Below, piece after piece: positions 11,041 through 23,000 of a DNA stretch of 64,000 nt; position 1 is the first letter of the stretch; every line of letters starts with the position of its first letter. Source of the DNA: Gyrodactylus bullatarudis (Eukaryota; Platyhelminthes; Monogenea; Gyrodactylidea; Gyrodactylidae); assembly GCA_012064415.1 (NCBI GenBank), contig SSNU01000027.1:62001-126000 (forward strand). Direction: 5' to 3'. Under the pieces are notes generated by a model that worked only from the letters and a program-made list of their open reading frames with translations, searched no databases and was not told the DNA's origin. Made by a program: the position numbers and the translations under genes.

Positions 11041-14000
11041 TCAGAGAGGTCTAGGTGGAACTGGAGGGAATGCCTTTTTTGGTGAATTGTAGGCAGAGGA
11101 TGATTTAGCAATCTCATGAGCTCGAGGTGGAGGGTCAGGACGTCTCGGCGGCATGGAAAATGCGTTCTCATTCTCACTTATCGTGATTATTGGGCCTAAA
11201 TTTAACAAGTCTTCAATAGATTCATTTGTGTCTGATTGTACTGCATTGATTCTAGGTGGCGGATTAGGCGGTGCTGGACGTGACGGCTCTTGCTTTTCCT
11301 TAGAATAGAAAATCAATCAATTCTTTTTTTACTTTTTTCTGAATTTCTCTGACATTAATTTCCAAAACAAATCTTGTTCAATTAGCAAAAATCAAAGGAT
11401 AAACTTACAATTGGTGGATAGTCTTTAGGCGGTGGCGGTCGACATGGCGGTGCACGAACTGGAGTGAGAGGTGGTCTCTTAGGAATATTCTCGTCAGAAT
11501 TGTCATATTTATTCAGATTACTGCAACTTCGTGATGTTTGAATAGTTGAACTATTTGCACTGAGAGTTTTCTTTATCGAATTATCCGCTGAATAGAGTTT
11601 ATATCAAATATGAAATTCAGTCAATTCTTTGATAATAATGACTAAATTATTTTAAATATATTTGTTCAGAGCATGCTTCCAGAGATGAAATTTATCTTGT
11701 TAAATGGTAGGGAAAAAATTTATCAACAATTTCTTTGCATTTTTGGCCAGAGGAACCACATTCTTAAGCCATTTAAGCAGAAAGCAATATAAAAAACTTT
11801 TTTAGCAGACTTCAACTTGCAAACTAGAAATAGTTGAGAACCTGATTCAAAGGAGGAGAAAGAATTCGATTTGAAATAAAATAAACACCTGATAGAGTTT
11901 GTCTGAATGAATTCCGTTTGTGAAGAATTTAAATTTGCAAACATCTGGAGAAATTATGAAATCTTTAATTAATTTAGTTGGTTTAGATGTTCTTTAATAT
12001 TGGTTTTGAACTTAGGTACCGATGTTATAGGTATATTTGTTTAATATTTCTTCCCCCCCCCCCTCAAAAAAAACTTTGAAATAATTTACAAACCATCAGG
12101 GAAAAACGGTTACATCTTAAAAGCAGCAAAACCATATCTTATCAATCAACACAAACCAAACCTATGCGTCCAAAAGAATGATGTGAAACCAATGAGCTTA
12201 CCTAAGCCAAGAGAAAGAAATCCACCAGCATCCCAACCCCCATCCAAAGGAGAGAAGATGAGAAGAGATAGAAACAAATTTACAAATAACACAGTTCTTC
12301 ATTGCAACTCAACCACTTTTTTAAACTTTTTCTTCCTAAAATTTTTCACTGTAATTATTATCTCCTCAAATGTACAGAACAATTTTATCTTTAAACTTTA
12401 ACAGTTCTTAGACCAAAAAGGTCTTCTTTATTATTTGTAAAACTAGTATTTATATGGCCTGTATCACACTGAGTATGCCCAAAATAGAGATCTTTATTTG
12501 TGAAATAATCTGGCATCTCCTTATTTCATTAATTAATTTGAAAAAATCAATCTTTGGTATTTGCGTCTTATTTTCTCAGGTATAAGTAATCAATTTGGTC
12601 GGGAAATGATAAAATTCGAACTACTATTTATAATCTGCCAAAATCTAGTATAAGGGCCGTATACTATTGTGCGATAAGTAATGGAACTGAACACAAAAAA
12701 TGATTTTGAAATCAATAGCTTCCCGATGAATTAAGATATTTCTCCCAAAGAATTTGTAGTTTTCTAATGCCGTCAGCAAAAGCATTCTTCAAGTTTAGAG
12801 TTTAGAAAGTGGTTAAACCATTTTCTAACTAATCTTTTGATTTGAAATATTTGACCTTCAGAAAAAGGTTCTAGAGATCTTAAATAGAGATTATCAGATG
12901 CTGCAAGATTAGAACTAATATGCTAGATGACCTGAGACATCCGAGGTGTGGCCTCACGTCTTCAGAATCTCGAAAACTTTTATTCTCCACGAAATGCCAA
13001 GTGAATGCTCAATTTTGGAAATATCTTATAAGTTTAAACAAAAAGAGGGATTGATTATCTTTCTAATGGTACCATATTTTTTTTTGAATTCGTTTCAGTT
13101 TTGAAAGATAAAACTTTTGTTGGTAGTTGGAGTCCCATTACTTATCGCACGTCAATGTTCTCCTCTTAAGTAAAGTCTTGAATAAAATGTTTCCCACGTT
13201 CTCTAAATCTAAAAGCTTTTTATTTTCGTCGGCTATCTTCGACCTTAGATAGAACTTTTATTTTCAATGATATCAAATTATAAAATTCATTAATTTAGAG
13301 TTGTTCAAGCGCTATTCTGATATATAGGCTATAAAAAGTGTGTATATGAAATAGAATAGATAAAATATTAAATTAATTTCCTTACAGATTGTTTAAAGGT
13401 TTCTTAAATAAAATCCATTTTAAAATTCAACCATGATCCGAAATGTGTAAATAGATGAGAAAATAATAATATCCATGTTTACTTACTTGGTTACATATCA
13501 TGTTTTTTTATGATGTAGTGTAATCTTTGCAATGAATTAAAAATAGTGGGAAATTTAAGATTTGAGAATAAGAAGGATGATATTAAAATAAGCTTCGGAA
13601 AATTCTTGTACAAATGATTTCTATAAATTTACGGAAATCAATTTTAATATCTCAAATTTCAAACCATTTTGATTTTTTCAAGAGATAAAACAATGATTAG
13701 AGCCTCAAAAAATAATACCTAAAAATCATTTATCAAGATCTAAAAATTTGAAAAGTATTATTTTTCGATTTTAAGGTATTATTTTAATACTTTATCGCCT
13801 ATTTACAACATATATCTTACATGAACTACTGATAAGTAAACAGAATAAAAATTTGAAAAATAAATTAATGTTGAAATTGATCTAAAACATCGAGATAATA
13901 TCCAAATTACTATCTGTAAGGCTATTTTTGAGCTTAGCAAATTGTTAGACAATGAAAATCGTCTCTCTACCTCAAAAATGAGGATTGAGTTCATTGATAT

Positions 14001-17000
14001 GGATGAAATAAAATGCTTTTATAAAGTATTATATTTTAATACCTTATCTTCAAAATAATTCATTTTAAGACCTTATAACCCTGATGACATAGCAGAAAAA
14101 TTATTAGTTTCAAATGGTTTTCATAACAGAGGGAATAGCTGGTTAATACACATTCCACTTTCCCTCAGCTTTTGCTTTTTCATTGTAAACTTTGGTTATT
14201 TAAATAATAATAAAGCAACCAGATATACCAAACATAGCTAATAGTTTTATTAGTTATTACTAGGGCGACTAAAATGCCTTTTTTGCCTTTTTTGAGAGTG
14301 AGTCTAAAATACTTTGAAAATATTAAAAATTCAGTCCTTTTATTTCTAAACCTATTAATAAGAGAAATAAGTTAGCCTTTTTTGCCTATTTCGAGGAGGC
14401 TTGCCTTTTTTTTGCCTTTTTTAAAAAGGATTGCTTTTTCATTTTTTTTAAGGATTGTGCAAATTTTTTATCCCTTGTTTATTTTGATCTTAGTTAAATT
14501 TTCATTTTCTGAATCTAATTTTAGGGGGGACTCGGTAAACAGCCAATAGAAATGGCTTATCCAACTCAACATCTCATTCTCATTCTATTCACATGAAAGG
14601 CTTGAAGAATTGATTAATTTTTTTAAATCACTACTTGTGAGAGATATTCGATTATATGAATATACCTTTTATGCTTTACTATGTTGTTAAAGCTACTTTT
14701 TGGATTTTTAATGAGATCTCCTTTAAGTCCGCTTTCAGCAGATATCTTCTTGGGATGCTTCTCGAGAAACATTCGATTTTATGAATTTTCCTTTTTTTGC
14801 CTTTTTCAGAATTAAAAATTGCCTTTTTTCATCATAAAGTATGCCTTTTTCTGGTCGCCCTAGTTATTACTAATAACTTATTAGTAGGGCCTCAAAAAGT
14901 CCTTTTGGCTGTTTGAGGTCTATTTTCATTTCTATCCATATAAATTCAATTCATGTTTTGATTACTCAACTGGTTTGAAATTTATTAAGACCTGATAAGG
15001 TCCTAAATTTTGTTTCAGGGCCTATTTTTTATTAAGGCCTATTATTAGGTCCTAATTTTTACTTCATATTTTCTGACAAAGTCACACGTTAATCCTATTT
15101 CTAAATAAACTTTCTCCTTACCATAAATGACTTGCTGTAATTTCAGGGGCTTGGGGTCTCTCATTTCATTGGTCTACAAATGTAGGTTTTACAAAGCCTT
15201 ATTCAATTCAATTCATTTTCAAAATGCCAAGGATAGGAGCTACACCACACATGAAGACTATGCGAGTGGTTACGAAATATCCATCGGAATTCCAAATGAA
15301 CCCAAACGATGAGCTTTACTGCAAGATTTGCTCAAAAATTGTATCAAACAACAAGGAATACTATATACAACAACATCGATCAAGTATTCATCATCAGGCC
15401 AGATTAGCCACCACATCCAGCCAACAAAAATTCGTTGAACAGCCTTCCACGACGCATCTTTCGTTATTGGAATTATTTCTTAAGATGGACATACCATTGT
15501 GGAAGTTAAATGATCCTGATTTGAGAAACTTCTTCCAAAAGTCCTTTAACTTTACTCTCAAGTCCCACGAAAGCTATCGTAGAATGGTTGAGGGAGAATA
15601 TCAAAATAAACTCCAGAAGTTAATTCAATATTGCCAGAACCAAAATGTATTTTTAATTGTCGATGAAGCGGATATAAATGGTAACAAATATGTTAATTGC
15701 CTGATAGGAATACTAAGTAACCCCAGCGTTTCATATTTGGCCAAATCTATGAGACTTGATCGTTCAATGTGTTCTGCCGTTCTTGTTCAAATTATACAGG
15801 ATGCTCTAATCTTAATCAAAGTCGACCGTTCCAAGTTCAACCTCCTACTAACAGACGCTGTACGATATAATACTGCTGCAACATCAGCCTTGAAACTCTC
15901 ATACCCAAACCTTTTCCACGTGACCTGTCTGTGCCATCTATTAAACAACATTTCGATGAAAGTTAAAGATGGGTACAACTCAGTAAATGAGTTGATCGCC
16001 TCGGTGAAAGCTCTTTGTAAGAAGAATCGAGCACATCAAATTTTGTTCGACAACATTGGCCAGCCTCCAGCGCCAGTTGTTACTCGTTGGGGAACATGGC
16101 TCAAGGCGACGGAATACTATTCTAAGAACCTCCAAGAAGTAAAACGAATAGTACAGGCAATTGATGAGGATGGCCTTATTGTTCAAAGAGCCAAAAAGTC
16201 ATTGGAAAACAAGGATTTACTTTCTGAACTTGTCAGTCTTACTTCCAATTATTTTTCAATTACTATCATTTGAGGATCCAAATCTCAAGTTGAAAGATGC
16301 CTATACTAGGCTTATCAATCTGAACCTAGGAGAAGATCCGCTACAACTGAGGAATTATCTTCTGAAGAGGCTCAATGAAAATGACGCAAAAGAAGTAGTC
16401 GAAATGACAAAAGACAATATAGACCCTTACATATATTCTTTGGTTCAAAATGCACAGTCTACTTCTTGTGATGTAGAGAGATCCTTTTCTATCATGAAGA
16501 ACTTGTTTACTGATAAAAGACACTTTTCAGATAGCCGCTTCGAATATTATGTTTTCTTACATGTGAATAGATCTCTTTAATTAAATCAATAAGAAAATAT
16601 ATTTCTATTTGTCCTAAATTTTTTTCATTAAGTTGTAATTTTTGTAGTTGCCTAAATTTTAGGGTCCTAAAGAAAGGGAATAGCGTCCTATTTTTTGATG
16701 ACCTACTTATTAGTCTTATTTGACATTAAATAGGACTAAAAATTACATTATTGAGTCAAATCCCAGTTTTTTAGCAAAAGGTAAGTTATTTTTGTTTGAA
16801 TTTTATTTTGTCAGAGAATAACAACTGACGGGTCAGTTATTCTCCAATCTATAGCTTAAATGATAAAAACTGAGTATTATGATCTCAAGGAAATTTTTAA
16901 AATTTAGATTGAATTTGAAAGTTCCCACTGATTCATTATCAGAAAATGCAATGCAAAAAGTTTTTAAATAACCATTATGTTATGTAACCATAGAGTTTCA

Positions 17001-20000
17001 ACTAGAATGAGTTTTTGTTACTTTTGGTTAGCTTTAATTAGCGCAGTAAAGCGATCTTGAAGGCAGTTTCTTAGATTGGGAATTATAAGTGAAAATAGAA
17101 TTCTTTTACACAGATTCTGAATTTGAGGATTGACTGGAAAGATTGAATTATCGCTTATTAATCTAAAAGGCGTGAACAAAATTTAAAATTATTTTTAGAT
17201 GAAATATTGGCAAAGATACCTACGAGAATTTAACACTGTGAAATATTTCGCCAACATGAAATACATTTGGGAGAACTAAAACTTTGAATGAATCATTAGA
17301 AATTCGTATTTTGATTCAACTGATAAAATAATAATAAGTGGCATTTGTCGGCTCTGAGGAAATTTTAGCTAAATTCTATTCAAAAGTCTTCTTAAATTTT
17401 CCATTAGAAATGAAGAGTCTATAAGGAAAGTTAGATTATACTTGAAAATAACGAATTCTGATTAGTATTCAGGATCGAAATTCATTTACCAGTGTATAGC
17501 TTAAAACTTAATAAGACATTAATAATAATTAGACAAATACAGGAGGTAAATAACCTTTCTATTATGAATAATTTTGCAATCCGATAATTTTGCCTTAGAT
17601 TTGAAAAATATACTCTAATTTTGGAATAACACCTCCAAAATACGATTACTTGGGAAAAATATGCGCTAATTTTGAAATTAATTTGGTTTTCTTGTTACTT
17701 GATTTGGCTATTAATTTTATTTTGTGATGAGAATCAAGAAATTTTCTGAATCTTATTCCCAGTCTAATAATGAATATAAACTGAGAAATTCAGAAAATAT
17801 GACCCAAACTATTTATTAGCTGTTTAAAACTTTATCTTTACAAAATATGAATTATCTGATTGCGATGATTTGACTAATCTTAAATCGGTCATATCTCGTA
17901 TCAGACTTGAAATTGGTTGCTCCAACTCTTTACTTTATTCCTATCTATCCTTCTATAAACCAGATGATTTTCGAATTTCTTGCAGATCCTAGTCTTTATG
18001 CTTACATTATTGCAAAGTTTTTACTATCTCAAGAGCTTTTGATTAAGCATTTTACAATTGTACGAACAGATTTATTTTATAATTTTCCAAAGTATCAACA
18101 TTTTTTTCAATCACAATATAAGATCTATGTCTAACAAAATAATAAATATACTTATTTACAAGTTTCATCAGACTCACGATTAAATCTAACATTGAGTTCA
18201 TCATCTGAGTCGCAAGACTCCTCAACATCATAATTTTCTGGCACAAAGGTTTTATCCTTGAAAATTGTGCGATAATTTTCTTGAGAATTCGATATCGATT
18301 GATAATCTTCCATTGCGTAGTTCACAAGATCTACATGCTTCTCACGATAATTTTCTAGAATACAAAATCAAATGAATTGCATAACATTTCAGAGAAGTGC
18401 GATCAAAGTTTCTGTCCCTGTATTAAGCAGTTAATTTCAATCCTTTATCACCCAATTTTGATAACTAAATCAGAATATGTTTAATTTCCCTTAAAGATCG
18501 AAAAAATGGAAAATTGGCACAATCTTAAAATTTGACAAATGAAATTATCGTTCTGGATTTAGAATTTAGGACAACATGTGTATTTGAGATATTATATCAG
18601 TCAAATTAATTTTTCTCAGAGTAATATGAGTGTTACTTGAAAGAACCTTTTACTTACTCATCAAAAATTCACTCAAGTATTCTGGATTTTGAGTTTCAGC
18701 ATAAATCTTTGCACGTCTAATGAAGGGAAAATGAATTTTTAATAAAATGAACTAAATCTCAAAAAACATTGATATTAATCGTTACTTTAAATTTCTATAG
18801 AGTGCGTGAATTTCACCAGGAAATTTGCGGGTAAAGTTTGGCTCTGTAACCTTGACAATATCCAAGACTTTCTTGATATCATTTGAATTTCTCGGGACAA
18901 ACTTAACAATTCCATCTAACGCTCCAAAATCATCCAAAACATTCAAGAGTCTCTCTGATAACTTTTCATGATCAATCTGAGGAGATAAAAATAAGGTTTT
19001 TTGGTAATTTCAATTTCAGATAATTTAAAACTAACATAGCGAACAGCAACTTTGAAACCACCATAGACAGGTTTATGATCACTTTCACAGACACTCTCAA
19101 CAGATCCGTAAACAACATTGACACACCTGTCCATAGTCTTCTCGACGATTGTCATGGAACTTCTCGGTATAAAAGATCCATCTTTGTCTATGGAATCAAA
19201 TCTATGATTTGTGCAATACCAGAGGATTCTATCACACCAAGCTGGTATTCTCTGAGATGAATAGCTTTCATAATTGGGCTTATCATATTTGTAGGTAGGT
19301 TTGAATTTGATCTTGGCCTCGTTAAAGCCTTGAAATACTTTATTCAAATTACGTTGCACTTCTAACTCGTCAAGCTCTAATAGTCCATCGATATTGTTAG
19401 TGCTTAATTGTTGAATTATCTAAAAATAAAAGAATTATTCCATTTTATTTTACACCTGTACTTTAGATTGTATCTTTCGATCAATGCAACTAAATATTTC
19501 AGTTTAAGAATGGATAGCAAACTTTAATCTTGAGTTTGATGTAGTGAAACCCATTTTTATACATTCTGATGAAGCTAATGTAATGCCAAAAAGTTTATAT
19601 ATGTGCAGCGTAAATTACAAAAATTATAATTAGCTAATTAGCAGTAAACCTTAAATGAACTATACTTACATTATCAGTGTTACTTTTTGGTGTTGTCAGC
19701 CTAAAATTGAAGTCACCAATCCAAAAGATGTAATCATGATTCAAGATTAATCTGCCATTGAGAAAATTCAGGTTTTCCAGTGTTTCGTGATAATTCTTTA
19801 GGCGATCAGTGAGTTTTTCTTCATCTGAAGCAAAATGGCTACACACAAAGCAAAACGAGGTGTCTGCAATCTGGAAATAAAAGAAAATTCAATCAATCAA
19901 TACCCTCGCTAGAACTGTCACAATAATTTGATAATTCTCAAAATCTGATTCAGGATATTTGATTTAATTGGTAATCATAAAAATCAATTTTTTCACTCTC

Positions 20001-23000
20001 TCACTTTGAAATTAGCAAAAAAATTTAAATCAAAGTTCAAAAAATGGTAATTTGGTGCTAAATCGAGATTTGAAATATGCCGTAGTTTTCTCAAAAAATT
20101 TCTTTTTCTTTATATCTTGAAAGAGGTCCTCATGATCTATACCTTTCGCAGTTCGTTAAGAAAGATATGAAATTCGATAAGGAATTCGTGAAATTCATTA
20201 AGGAATAGTATTTTAAAATGTCATTATTGAAGGAAGATATGAAATTCAATAGGGAAGTTGTGAAAAACGATATGGAATTAATGCAATTCATATAGGGAAA
20301 ATTTTATCTTCTTTTCGCAATAATTTAGGATAATAATATTTCACATGGTATGTGAATTATATTATTTTATCTAGAGTTTATTTGTCTTTCTTTGTGATCT
20401 CCTAGAGTCTTCTCATACAATATTCAACAATAGGAATATCTAGAAATATTTCGTTCTAGGTGCTTAGGTCGTATATCCCACAGAAATATATTTGGTAATG
20501 GATTAGCCCATGTCGCTGAATGTTACAGCTTACTAATGGATCCCACCGAGACTGGTACGAAATAAACTTACGAGTGGATTGAGCATTGGTCTACAATGCG
20601 AGAGGTCCGAGGTTCAAATCCCAGGTTGTGGCATACTGATGAGTCCAGAAAAAGGACGAAACGCGCGTATATGTATACTTAAATTATTTCTAAATGCTTT
20701 GTAAGTTTATTTCGTACCAGTCTCGGTGGGATCCATTAGTAAGCTGTAACATTCAGCGACATGGGCTAATCCATTACCAAATTTGACGTTTCTGTGGGAT
20801 ATACGACCTAAGCACCTAGAACGAAATATTTCTAGTTAAACTTTGTAAGTATAGGTGCTGCACTATTCATAAAATAGGAATACCGTCTTGTCCTCTTAGG
20901 TAGTCAATGTTTTATCCATTGTTCAACGTTGGATGTGATCAATTAAGCTTTGTAGAACTTGTGGCGTTTTTTGACATTGATCATTGATATCAACAATCAT
21001 TCTTCTTCGAGGTAAACTCTCTCTGGGAGTGCGGATTCATTTGTAAGCGGTTGAATATGGCACTCCCATGTGATTTATGAATTGAGACCAATCTTCACAC
21101 AAAACCACACTAAACTCATCTATCCAATAGATTCTATTGAATAGAAGACTAAATGAAATAATTGAATTTATTCACTACATTTAAAGTAATTTCTATCTTA
21201 ATTTTGTCCGCTTGCAAGCGAAATATTGATATCTTTGATAAAATAAAACTCGAATATTAACTGCATTAATTTAAAATCGTTTCTCACAACTTCCCTATTG
21301 AACTACATATCTTCCTTCAATAATGACATTTTAAAATACTATTCCTTGATGAATTTCACGAATTTCATATCTTCCTTAACGAACTGCAAAAGGTATAATA
21401 ATTCATCGTGACAATACTTTTTTTAGTAAGATGTTACTCCTAACCTTATATCATTTTTATAACAAAAAAATTAAATGAAATGACTGACCATTAATCGTAT
21501 AGCAACTGATCCCTTATTAGCAATGGTTCCTCCTAATTTTCCCGTTCTAATTAGAGAAGATTCAATTCTCGTGGTTATTGGCAAAAGATGTTTTCTCATC
21601 AAAATGAACAAACAAACTCCGACAAGTTGAGTGCTCTTTACACAAACAAATTTATCTTGACTACCAACTGAATTGAGGGTTTTGTTGATTGATTCGAGGA
21701 TGATTTCTATCCATTTCTTACGCCATCCAGAGTCGATTTTGACGTCTTTGCTGACATTTTGTGGATTAAGATCAATGATTTCCTCTAGCCCAAGGACTAT
21801 CACGTCACATCTGCTTGGCTCAAAGTCCTTTGAAAAAAAGGTTAAATCAGAGAAGTTTTTTCTCAAATACAAGCCAATGAGTATTTGGACTTACTGGATG
21901 GGCATTAAAGATCTTGTCGAGAATTGAAGAATCTGGTTTCTTCCAGGCACCACAGTTCCATGTGCAGAGGAAAAAGTTTAGTGTCTCGTAGTTGCAGAAA
22001 ACGTTAAAGTGATTCAAAATTTCATTTTGAATTGACATTGGAAGACAACTCAAATGTCTTGGGATGAATTGTTCTAAACAAGGTGAGAATAAAATTCATC
22101 CTTTACTCATAGTAGGAAATTCTCATCTTGAAGTATTTTTACTATGTAACCATAGTAAATCGAGTTTTTTCTGATTTTAAAAATCTTGATTTAAAATTAA
22201 TAATTTTCGAACACGCGCCAAGAATTTTTTCAATGAATTTTACTACCAGATATGACGAAATTAAGATTTTTGAATAGATTTTGCAACATTTCAAATAAAA
22301 TAGGATTTATAGTAACATTTTTTCACATGTTGAAAGAAATTTGGATTAAATGAATAAATTATTTTAGGGAAAATGAGATTTTTGTATATCAAAACATGAA
22401 AAATTCGGATTCAAATATTCAAATTCTAAATTTTTTAATTCAGCGCCCAAATCTCAATGAAACCCTGAATATCTTGATCATTCATCAATAAATCACCATA
22501 AAATTAGTCGGGTTATTTTCTAAAAAGCCCTAAAAATTCCAAAAACTAGCCCCTATTAAAATTTTTATCCTCAAAATATCAAAAATATCATCTAGGTACT
22601 AAATTTTATAAAAAAAATCTGTAGTAAGTATTCTAATGATTTGTTGGGAGATAAGAATTAGAAAATGTGTAACCTGACCAAAATAATTAGACTGATTAGG
22701 AATATGAGAGCCGACTTATCATTTAGAAGATAATAGATGTTAAAGTTGGCATTTTCGGCTTTTAAACTAGCTATCTAATAGACCATGAGAGATATCGAGC
22801 AGGCGATTGCATGTGTGAAATATGCAGCTATTGTTTCACGATAGAAGGTTATTGTATTTTTTTCTAAGCAAATTGGTTTTCAAAAAAATTCTAATTCTTT
22901 TAATTTTCAAAAAACCACCCTTCTTTAAATTACTTGGGTGAGCATTAGTGAAAAGCTATTTTTATGAATTTTATATATTGTTCTAGATTAATAAATTTCC

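Larger units (their letters stand above)
20138..21397. repeat. nested foldback in synaptojanin intron 7
   Basis: Two inverted repeats lie one inside the other. Outer arms are about 20138-20271 and 21276-21397. Inner arms are 20440-20571 and 20701-20835. The inner loop 20572-20700 holds the tRNA-like head and the hammerhead ribozyme. The inner right arm is the normal body of the hammerhead repeat, seen again at 51100-51193; the inner left arm is an inverted extra copy of that body. Confidence 0.82.

Noticed and set aside
10995..11177. Minus-strand ORF overlapping the last synaptojanin exon in another frame
   Set aside because: Shadow frame of the proline-rich exon, which is fixed by splice phase.
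12183..12401. Proline-rich plus-strand ORF
   Set aside because: Low complexity, non-ATG start, lies in a synaptojanin intron beside a poly-C run.
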